The position numbers and the translations under genes were made by a program. The notes under the pieces were generated by a model. That model saw nothing but the letters and a program-made list of their open reading frames with translations. It was not told the DNA's origin and made no database searches. This document shows positions 36,101 through 41,673 of a DNA stretch of 41,673 bases, piece after piece (position 1 is the stretch's first letter; each line of letters opens with the position of its first letter). Origin of the DNA: Alphaproteobacteria bacterium (GTDB taxonomy: Bacteria; Pseudomonadota; Alphaproteobacteria; CACIAM-22H2); the NCBI GenBank assembly GCA_016793165.1, contig JAEULA010000088.1, forward strand, positions 1-41,673. The letters run 5' to 3'.

Positions 36101-39100
36101 TCCGCTGGGAGGTGACCGACGGCACGCCGCTGCTCGACGCGCAGGAGGTGGTCTCGCCGCCGATGACGGGCGCCTCGGCGATCGGCCCGGGCGCGCCGCG
36201 CGCCGCACCGATCGGCCATACGCCGGTCACCGAGGGCGAGGCGCCGGAGCGCGTCTACGCGATGCGCGACCTGCGGGCGATCGCACCGATCGCACCCGGC
36301 GACGCCGCGTTCGCGGCACTCGCGCCGATCGGCGTCGACAGCACGATCGTCCTCGACTGGAAGCCCGCCCTCGACGCCGAGGCGACGGTCCTGCCGGCGG
36401 CCCCGCCCGACGCCGGCACCCAGAACTCGAGCGATCTCGCGGCCCGCTACGTTCTCGCCGCGATCGGCATCCGGCGGCGCGCACGCTTCGGGCCGGAGGC
36501 CGGCGCCTGGAAGGTCCTGCTGGATCCGGCAGCGACCGTCCCGCCCGCGCTCGACGGGCTGCCGCCCCTCGCCACGCTGGTCGATGCGCTCGCGCCCAGC
36601 GTCGGATTCGACTGGGATGCCGATCTGCACCGCGAAGGCGCGCTCGATCCGCGCCGGCTTCTCGTCAATGCGCGCACGCCCTATTCCTTCACCGTCGGAT
36701 CGGCGGCGAGCGACGAGCTGATCGCCGACGCGCATCCGCGCTGGCCGTGCTGCGAGCGCTTCCCGAAGCCCACGGACTGGCACCGCGTCGACTGGTCGGA
36801 CACGCCGCTCGGAACGCGCGCCCCGGCGAGCGAGCGCTTCACCGACTCCGCCAGCGTCTTCCAGTGGCTGACGCCTCGCGCGCCCGTCGTCGTCGCCACG
36901 ACGAACGAGGAGCATGCCGCGCGGCTGCGGGTCGGCGAGCTGCCGGCCGGGCTGCTCGCGCGCGCGCGCTTCGACGCGCGCGTCTTCGCCTGCGAGATCT
37001 TCATCCGCTGGGAGCGTGCGCATTCGAGCGTCCCGCTGACGATCGAGGCTTATGACGGCCTGACACCGGTCGAGACGCGCGCGTTCCCGCTCGGCGCCGC
37101 ATCGCCGCCGCAGCCGATCCGGATCGAGAAGGCCGGGGGCTTCACCGCGCTGACGCTGCGACGGGGCGCCGGCTCCGACGGGCCGCTCGAGGCCGGAGGC
37201 TCGGCCATATCGGTGACGCTGGTGCGCTACCGCACCGTCGAGGAGGAGCGCGATTTCCTCATCGCCGGGGCCCGCTGCCAGGCCCAGGAGGACCGACTCG
37301 CCGGGATCCGGCGCTTCGCCTGGCTGCCGAACCACGACTACGAGATCACGCTGCGCACGCGCGTCGAACTGGCGCATGCCGGCACGGGCGCGCAGGCGAC
37401 CGACATCGTGCAGTCGGCCTTCTTCCGCACCAAGGGCCTGCCCGGGCTGAATGCCGTCGTGCATGTCGGGGAGGAGGTCGAGCCCTATGTCGAGTCGCGC
37501 TATCCGCGCACCGGCGAGCGCCTCTATCGCCGCGAGCCCCTCGCGGTCGCGTTCAACGAGCGCTTCAACATCCTCGCGCCGGTCGAGCGCATCCCGGTCC
37601 CCGGCTCGCCGATCGAGGCGGGCCAGCTGCTCGAATGGTCGCTCGCGGTCGAAAAGAGCGCCGGCGCGCTCGGCTTCGAGCGCGTCTCGGTCACCAGCGC
37701 CGACTGGCTGACCACGCATCACGGGACCGTGGGGCCGCGCGGACCGCGCGATCCGCTTGTCCACGATGTCGGGTTCATGCGCGGCACCGCGCGCCGAGCG
37801 GCGTCGCTCGATCCGATGCGCGGCCGCTTCGAGCACATGCAGTCCCGGGTCGGCGGTTGCGGGCATCCGCGGATCGAGCATGCGTCCCAGGTGCTCACGC
37901 ACGAGCCGGTCGATACGGCGGCGCCCGACGCGGCGACGAGGCGCTGGGAGGCCGATACCGATTACACGGTGAACCTGCGGCGGAAGGGCGGCCCCTTCGT
38001 CCATCGCGATCGCTTCGTGCCGCTCGACCTGACGGCGATACGGCCGGCCGCGCTTGGCGGCGCGGCCGGCGCCTGGACGCTCGACGACGGCGCGCTCGGC
38101 TCGAACGGACCCGAGCTGCGCTTCGCGCGCTTCGGCGAGGCGGACGAGCCCTGGGAGCATGTCCAGCTGCGCGCGCAGGTCAGGCCGGGCACCGGCGCCG
38201 CCGGGCTCGCCGTCGCGGTGCGGGCGAGCGGCGCCTCGGTGACGGGCGCGTGGGTGGCGCTGCTGTCGCGCGACGGCGAGGCGACGACGCTGCGGCTGAT
38301 CGAGATCGACGGCGGTGCGGCGCACGAGCGCGCCGTCGCGCCGCTCCCGGCGGCCGCGGCCGAGGGTGCCCGGCTCGAGCTCCTCGCCTATGACGACGCC
38401 GTCGTCGCAACCGTCGGCGAGGCGCAGGTCGCGGCGCCGCGTGGCGCCCGGCGTGTCGGGCAGAGCGCGCTGGTGGTGCGCGGCGACGGTCGCGTCGCAA
38501 GCCTCGACGTCGATCCGATCGACGGGTACCGGCTCGTCTTCCGCAGCAGCCGGTACGACGACTTCCCGGCGCAGATCGCCGGCGCCGGCGGCGTGGTCGA
38601 GACGCGGGCCGCCGACGCGTTCGCGCCGCCGTCGGCGAGCGTCGGCGCGCTGCTCGCGCGCACGCGCGGGGACATCGCGGCGGCCATGCGCCCGGATGCG
38701 CCGGCCGAGGCCCGCGAGCGGATCTTCGAGACATGGACGAGCGAGCGAGCGCTGCTGTTCCGCCAGGCGCCCGAAGCGCTGTCCCTCGCCCGCCTCGTCG
38801 AGGGCGGCGCCACGGCGATGTTCGCGCTCGAAGGTCCCGAGCCGCTCGCCTTCAGCCGGGACGTCGCGTTGACGATCGCCCGGCGCACGGTGACGGGACC
38901 CGTGCTGCCCGCCCTCGGCGACGATCGCCGCCGGCCCGACCGTGCCGTCTCCCCCGCGATCGCGTGGCTCGCGTCGTTCGAAGCGATCGACGATCGCATC
39001 ATCGGGGCGCTGCCGCCGCGCGCCCTCGCCGCCGTGCAGCGCGTGGCGGTCATCGAGGCGCGCAGGCTGCGATTGGAGCGGGCGGAGTACCGCATCGTCG

Positions 39101-39486
39101 CTCACCCCGCAGGGCCGGACGGGCGCGGCTTCGTCGAGGCCGTGTTCGATCGGCGACGGGTGATCCCGCCGCGCGGCGAGCCCGGCTTCGAGGCCGGCGA
39201 CGTCCTGCTGCTCGGCCCCGACGGCGTCGTCGGGCCGCCGCTGCGACCGCCCTTCCCCTGGCCGCCGCGCCCTGCCGTGTTCGTGCCGCAGCCGCTCGTG
39301 ATCCTCGCCAATGGCGACGAAACGCGGGCCCTCGCGATCCCGGTCGACGGCGCGGGCAACGCGCTCGCACTGCCGAGCGGGCTCTACCGGTTCGAGTTCG
39401 CGATCGATCGCGCACGCTGGCGCGCCGCCGCTCCGGACGCCGTATCGAATTACCGGGCGCGAACCAGCTTCGACGTGACCTGGTGA
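33199..39486 (+). CDS. Giant 2095-residue beta-rich protein, function unknown
   Basis: Residues 1 to about 960 are long runs of alternating polar and hydrophobic residues with glycines, such as LKLRFEALATRFEFGAQLF and KWGLAIGLALSLDKLL, ending at IETPWYLPDVTIRWEV (957 on). The pattern recalls large uncharacterised DUF6603-type proteins, an impression that was not checked. About 1260-1410 is fibronectin-III-like (ending FFRTKGLPG), followed by the segment LAVAFNERFN near 1450. About 1620-1775 reads like a LamG/concanavalin-type sandwich beginning AAGAWTLDDGALGS. The C-terminus is a small strand-rich domain. There is no signal peptide. The ATG at 33199 overlaps the previous stop (TGATG). The same frame is open for 6 kb upstream but translates there to arginine-rich shadow. 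Confidence 0.8.
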   Translation: MAKVTFFDLLGVGDALAAAELWPRDRIGNVVGDTATNSPGHYVELMLFLQESLSITGLRSGSDGERSGFWGELHVEPSILAPDRPLVARNLPDFAFTLEPTGPLPATVFVARGATTEIVVHGLPIRLHFPLGFLEPMRTEAELAMTAPLPPKRLTDSFDPGTPDSLEITLSDADRSFIKVRVNVRLSEAGDLYLDMVVPVSIGPCYLTGLPCRAVHDMQLLPSPNLLDTPGEIPFEWMRHSLGPVPLGVVTFRTIELDPEHPTMERLAAKIRDGRAEAAAVEFVIEDLALAQPLPLHGRFALRRSIVAKSDPEAEIFDLRSAPARIAIGPWHLHIFRLLLQTVPLDGTELPVAFDVALTAKDALPGGGSALAVSADEKGVITGSFVFPESERRRVMTLAGAEVRLAALRIGVAALGLGKSPTRPGLAVPLPSPEWAKPLIAVADFSITTGARDKLIEAKARAEPAKPKILHDVGWSLGKLSLGGLANIDIDFTIAKAFRVRIEELGVVTDADGGDYLMLSGSVGTPFELTQQPEAELAPPAAASGENDAKRFGIGIRVHRLRFGIGSGDEIESRFKLDGLSLWLRTKRFELLGFGMASEYTLDPPGNRHQELGFELKLRFEALATRFEFGAQLFHGRVSGADDFTYWMFGFLLGVLPLGSMELQRLRVLAVKNMTPRLDPPGDSTAEEMRLLRWFKREGDALTLRLDRKLAAWMPLDASVAGGVGAGITLAGTKAVRVELFAFAFDSPTDAGVLIGLELYLAKSKDPVAFAALEWDPDTDKWGLAIGLALSLDKLLGDDAPKWITRHGINAALTGLFYAGNQPDTLAIGQYNDVATWLALRFQIRIAGVLDVSVLAAFCRHRVDRPEGPSVTGILVQAKGQLNLGVGKLQFYATFSWLGGQWRNEAISAGDVFLIEAGIRIRLFRVFNFGATIHVEVSQLGPQADATYNRKSFKLSIETPWYLPDVTIRWEVTDGTPLLDAQEVVSPPMTGASAIGPGAPRAAPIGHTPVTEGEAPERVYAMRDLRAIAPIAPGDAAFAALAPIGVDSTIVLDWKPALDAEATVLPAAPPDAGTQNSSDLAARYVLAAIGIRRRARFGPEAGAWKVLLDPAATVPPALDGLPPLATLVDALAPSVGFDWDADLHREGALDPRRLLVNARTPYSFTVGSAASDELIADAHPRWPCCERFPKPTDWHRVDWSDTPLGTRAPASERFTDSASVFQWLTPRAPVVVATTNEEHAARLRVGELPAGLLARARFDARVFACEIFIRWERAHSSVPLTIEAYDGLTPVETRAFPLGAASPPQPIRIEKAGGFTALTLRRGAGSDGPLEAGGSAISVTLVRYRTVEEERDFLIAGARCQAQEDRLAGIRRFAWLPNHDYEITLRTRVELAHAGTGAQATDIVQSAFFRTKGLPGLNAVVHVGEEVEPYVESRYPRTGERLYRREPLAVAFNERFNILAPVERIPVPGSPIEAGQLLEWSLAVEKSAGALGFERVSVTSADWLTTHHGTVGPRGPRDPLVHDVGFMRGTARRAASLDPMRGRFEHMQSRVGGCGHPRIEHASQVLTHEPVDTAAPDAATRRWEADTDYTVNLRRKGGPFVHRDRFVPLDLTAIRPAALGGAAGAWTLDDGALGSNGPELRFARFGEADEPWEHVQLRAQVRPGTGAAGLAVAVRASGASVTGAWVALLSRDGEATTLRLIEIDGGAAHERAVAPLPAAAAEGARLELLAYDDAVVATVGEAQVAAPRGARRVGQSALVVRGDGRVASLDVDPIDGYRLVFRSSRYDDFPAQIAGAGGVVETRAADAFAPPSASVGALLARTRGDIAAAMRPDAPAEARERIFETWTSERALLFRQAPEALSLARLVEGGATAMFALEGPEPLAFSRDVALTIARRTVTGPVLPALGDDRRRPDRAVSPAIAWLASFEAIDDRIIGALPPRALAAVQRVAVIEARRLRLERAEYRIVAHPAGPDGRGFVEAVFDRRRVIPPRGEPGFEAGDVLLLGPDGVVGPPLRPPFPWPPRPAVFVPQPLVILANGDETRALAIPVDGAGNALALPSGLYRFEFAIDRARWRAAAPDAVSNYRARTSFDVTW

Positions 39487-39638
39487 GTCCCGGCGGCTTG
39501 CGGACGTCGCGGCGCGGCTCGACGACAGCGCCGACTCCCCACGCGCCGCCGCCAGGCGTCAGGGATGGCCTCTCACGCACTTGTCGCGGCAACCGTTGAT
39601 TGTGCGCCGGCCTGCGCCCGCGACGCCTGCGGCCACGA

Positions 39639-39669
39639 GGCGTCCCCCGAGGCCGGGACCTCGGACGCC
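39639..39669. terminator. GC-rich hairpin between convergent genes
   Basis: GGCGTCC-CCCGAGG pairs with CCTCGG-ACGCC around a CCGGGA loop, giving an 11-bp stem with a two-base bulge. It lies in the 211-base gap between the giant-protein stop (rightward) and the oxidoreductase stop (leftward), where a two-way terminator is expected. No T-run is present on either strand, so its role in termination is uncertain. Confidence 0.4.
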
Positions 39670-39697
39670 GTCCCGCGCACCCCCAGCCCTTCGCGAC

Positions 39698-40576
39698 TCA
39701 CGTGGCTCGAGCGACCGCCTCGAGGATCCGCACCGTCTCGGCGCCGAGGCGCACGTCGCAGGGATGCGCGCGCGCGCCGCCGGCGATCGCTGCAACCAGC
39801 GCTACCACCGCATTCGCGTAGGCGGTCGGACGCTCGAAAGCCGGTTCCGGCAGGACGAACTCGTCGGCGGCGTCCATGAACCGGTAGCGCTGCCCCTGCT
39901 CGGCCGGCGTGGCATGCAGCGTGAGGGAGACGCTCGCCGAGGCACCGCGCGCGTGCCGGGTCTCGAACCGCACGACACGCGCCGGCGCCGGAAGCCGCCG
40001 CGCACCGACGACGGGACCGAGCATCGCGATCAGCACCGAGAGCACATGCGGGCCGATGTCCCACAGCGCCGCACCGTCGGCGAGCCGCCATGACGAGTGC
40101 TCGTAGGGGCTGCCCGCCGACAGCGCCGCGGAGCGCACCTCGATCTCCGCGCGCTGCCAGTCGCGCGCGGCGTGCCGCTCGATCGCGGCGGCGAGCTCCG
40201 GCACGAAGCGGCGGGTGAAGAACACCATCGACGCGACGCCTCGCGCGGCGACCGCATCCGCGATCTCGACCGCGCGACGATGCGTGGTCGCGATCGGCTT
40301 CTCGAGCAGCACATGCTTGCCCGCCGCGATCGCGCGGAGCGCGAGCGACTCCTGGACCTGCGGCGGAACGGCCAAGCTGACCGCATCGACGGCCGCCAGC
40401 ATCGCCTCGAAGCTCTCGAAGGCGACCGTCCCGCGCTGCGCCGCGAGCGCGCGGGCCTTGTCGACGTCGCGCCCCCAGATGCCGGCGAGCCGCGCTCCCG
40501 GCACGGCGCCGAGCCCGACCGTGTGCACGGCCGCGGCCCAGTAGGCGGTGCCGACGACGCCGAACCTGATTTCCAT
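39698..40576 (-). CDS. Gfo/Idh/MocA-family oxidoreductase
   Basis: A 292-residue NAD(P)-dependent sugar/inositol-type oxidoreductase. The N-terminal Rossmann motif is IRFGVVGTAYWA (3-14), somewhat off the usual GxGxxG. The family EKP motif is in VLLEKPIATT (89-98). The catalytic-region segment WDIGPHVLSVL holds the conserved D/H pair. The C-terminus is short compared with typical members (about 330-380 residues). The start at 40576 is chosen because MEIRFGV begins the fold; a frame 13 codons longer lacks a better ribosome site. Substrates in this family range from inositols to amino sugars and biliverdin, so none is assigned. It is divergent from the PEP-utilizing-type gene. Confidence 0.86.
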   Translation of the reverse strand: MEIRFGVVGTAYWAAAVHTVGLGAVPGARLAGIWGRDVDKARALAAQRGTVAFESFEAMLAAVDAVSLAVPPQVQESLALRAIAAGKHVLLEKPIATTHRRAVEIADAVAARGVASMVFFTRRFVPELAAAIERHAARDWQRAEIEVRSAALSAGSPYEHSSWRLADGAALWDIGPHVLSVLIAMLGPVVGARRLPAPARVVRFETRHARGASASVSLTLHATPAEQGQRYRFMDAADEFVLPEPAFERPTAYANAVVALVAAIAGGARAHPCDVRLGAETVRILEAVARAT

Positions 40577-40732
40577 GCCGAACCCCCGACCGGCCGACTC
40601 GACGACCGAGCGCACGATCTTACGAGAACCCGCTTTCGCCGTCGGGGCATTCCCACGCTCGTCGCGCCGGGGTCGCCGTCGCGACGCGTCCCCGGCGAAG
40701 GCGACACGCGTTCGTCGCGGAACTCTTCACCA

Positions 40733-40750
40733 ATCGTCACTTTATCGTCA
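40733..40750. promoter_or_regulatory. Paired ATCGTCA direct repeats upstream of the PEP-utilizing-type gene
   Basis: ATCGTCA occurs at 40733-40739 and again at 40744-40750, spaced 11 bp, one helical turn, so both copies face the same side of the helix. The pair lies 75 bases before the ATG at 40825 and includes the only AT-leaning stretch of the divergent gap. A two-component response regulator or activator would bind this way; no regulator gene is present to match. Confidence 0.4.
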
Positions 40751-40824
40751 TGGTGGCGCCGCCCGCGACGCGCAATCGCCGCGATCGATCGGGCTCGCAC
40801 GCCACTGCATCGGAGAGCACCACG

Positions 40825-41673
40825 ATGGCCATCGTCTTCGACGGTCAACCCCTGACGTTCGAGGCACCGGGACCCGGCTCGTGGCAGCTCGACACGGTGC
40901 ATGTGCCGCGACCGTGGTCGCGCTTCCAGTGCGAGGTCCACTCGGCCAATCTGCCGATCGGATTCCGCAGCTGCGCGCGCCGCTATGGCTGGCTGATGGA
41001 CACGCTGCGGTTCGAGTCGGTGCACGGCTTCATCTACGCCTCGCCCGCGCCGCCGCCCGCCGACGAGATGCCCGCGCGCTTCGCCGCCGCGGCGCAGGCG
41101 ATCGAGACAAGGTTGTGGCGGCAGGACCTCGCCCGCTGGCTGGACGAGGTGAAGCCGGCCACGATCCGCGCCCAGATGGCGCTGCAGGCGGTCGACCCTG
41201 CGGCGCTCGACGACGAGGCGCTCGCCGCCCATCTCGATCGCTGCCGCGCGAACCTGGAGAGGATGGTCCAGCAGCACCACAACTTCAACGCGGCGGCGCT
41301 GCATCCCGTCGGCGACCTGATGGCGCATCTCGCGATGTGGACCGGCGAGCCCGTGGGCAGGTTCCTCGCCCTGCTGCGCGGTCACGCGCCGGAGTCGGCG
41401 GGCATCTACACCGAGCTCGACACGCTGGTGGCAGCACTTCGCGCCGACACGGCCGCGGCGACCCTGCTGCGCTCGAACGCCGATCCGGCGGAGATCGTCA
41501 CCCGGATGCGCACGATGCCGGGTGCGGTCGGGCCCGCGGCCACCGCCTATTTCGATCTCGTCGGCTACAGGCTGCTCGACAGCCTCGACACCGGCGACGC
41601 CTACGGGCTCGAACTGCCCGAGGTGCTGGTGAACACGATCCGCCTGGCGGTCGATCGCGGCGCCGCGACGCCG
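40825..41673 (+). CDS. PEP-utilizing-enzyme-like protein (partial, N-terminal 283 residues)
   Basis: The visible part opens with strands around PGSWQLDTVHVPRPWSRFQ, then SANLPIGFRSCARRYGWLMD and VHGFIYASPAPP, followed by helices such as AHLDRCRANLERMVQQHHNFN. This matches from memory the N-terminal half of proteins annotated as PEP-utilizing enzymes related to pyruvate, water dikinase. Those carry the swivelling phosphohistidine domain at the C-terminus, here beyond the window. No ATP-grasp domain precedes it, so any ATP-binding partner must be encoded elsewhere. The ATG at 40825 is in frame to the window end with GGAGAGCAC upstream. The product call is tentative. Confidence 0.55.
   Translation, partial: MAIVFDGQPLTFEAPGPGSWQLDTVHVPRPWSRFQCEVHSANLPIGFRSCARRYGWLMDTLRFESVHGFIYASPAPPPADEMPARFAAAAQAIETRLWRQDLARWLDEVKPATIRAQMALQAVDPAALDDEALAAHLDRCRANLERMVQQHHNFNAAALHPVGDLMAHLAMWTGEPVGRFLALLRGHAPESAGIYTELDTLVAALRADTAAATLLRSNADPAEIVTRMRTMPGAVGPAATAYFDLVGYRLLDSLDTGDAYGLELPEVLVNTIRLAVDRGAATP

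Noticed and set aside
33643..39105. A minus-strand open frame of about 1,820 codons opposite the 2095-residue gene
   Set aside because: Same reason: low-complexity Arg/Asp/Gly translation, no ribosome site and no family motif.
26579..39486. Calling the giant operon a phage tail, contractile injection system or polymorphic toxin locus
   Set aside because: No sheath, tube, baseplate, AAA ATPase, LysM, toxin-end or immunity gene is seen in the window. Fibronectin-III-like modules alone are not enough.

Overview
The window is 41.7 kb of very GC-rich DNA (third codon positions almost all G or C) carrying 24 protein genes, two of them cut by the window ends. Solute-binding proteins have plain Sec signal peptides with no lipobox cysteine, there are two peptide/amide-type ABC importers, and hydantoinase, acyl-CoA dehydrogenase and mercaptopyruvate sulfurtransferase families are present. 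Together this suggests a soil- or water-dwelling Pseudomonadota chromosome, most likely alphaproteobacterial. That placement is an inference. No tRNA, rRNA, CRISPR array, insertion sequence or transcription-factor gene was seen.

Region 1 (1-15340), amide uptake and acyl-CoA oxidation. A leftward run reads: binding protein (11430-13049), a 218-base spacer full of stem-loops, then dppB-, dppC-, dppD- and dppF-like genes that overlap one another, then a hydantoinase/oxoprolinase B subunit (5287-7383). After a spacer with four exact-period 23-bp repeats come two acyl-CoA dehydrogenases and a fused enoyl-CoA hydratase/3-hydroxyacyl-CoA dehydrogenase that leaves the window. The A subunit of the hydantoinase (13202-15340) diverges from the binding-protein gene. 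The shared 152-base gap holds a short palindrome that could coordinate the two sides.

Region 2 (15365-26178), a second uptake and amino-acid module. A leftward operon encodes a binding protein, two permeases in the unusual order C then B, an M20-family amidohydrolase that lacks canonical metal ligands, and an ornithine cyclodeaminase/mu-crystallin homologue. The matching ATPase is a single double-domain protein on the opposite strand, convergent with the operon. Flanking it are a D-cysteine desulfhydrase/ACC-deaminase-type PLP enzyme, a 3-mercaptopyruvate sulfurtransferase and a COG1237-type metallo-beta-lactamase-fold hydrolase.

Region 3 (26180-39486), the most unusual part. A 400-base regulatory gap with an AT-rich nested inverted repeat precedes three abutting rightward genes that fill 12.9 kb. 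They encode a 987-residue phospholipase-D-superfamily protein with an embedded hydrophobic hairpin and one altered HKD motif, a 1218-residue beta-rich protein with fibronectin-III-like modules, and a 2095-residue beta-rich protein. None has an obvious signal peptide. Stop and start codons touch or overlap, so they are probably made together and work together. This is the best candidate for an undescribed system. A lipid- or envelope-related role is only a hypothesis.

Region 4 (39698-41673) holds a Gfo/Idh/MocA-type oxidoreductase and, divergent from it, the start of a PEP-utilizing-enzyme-like gene preceded by two ATCGTCA repeats 11 bp apart.
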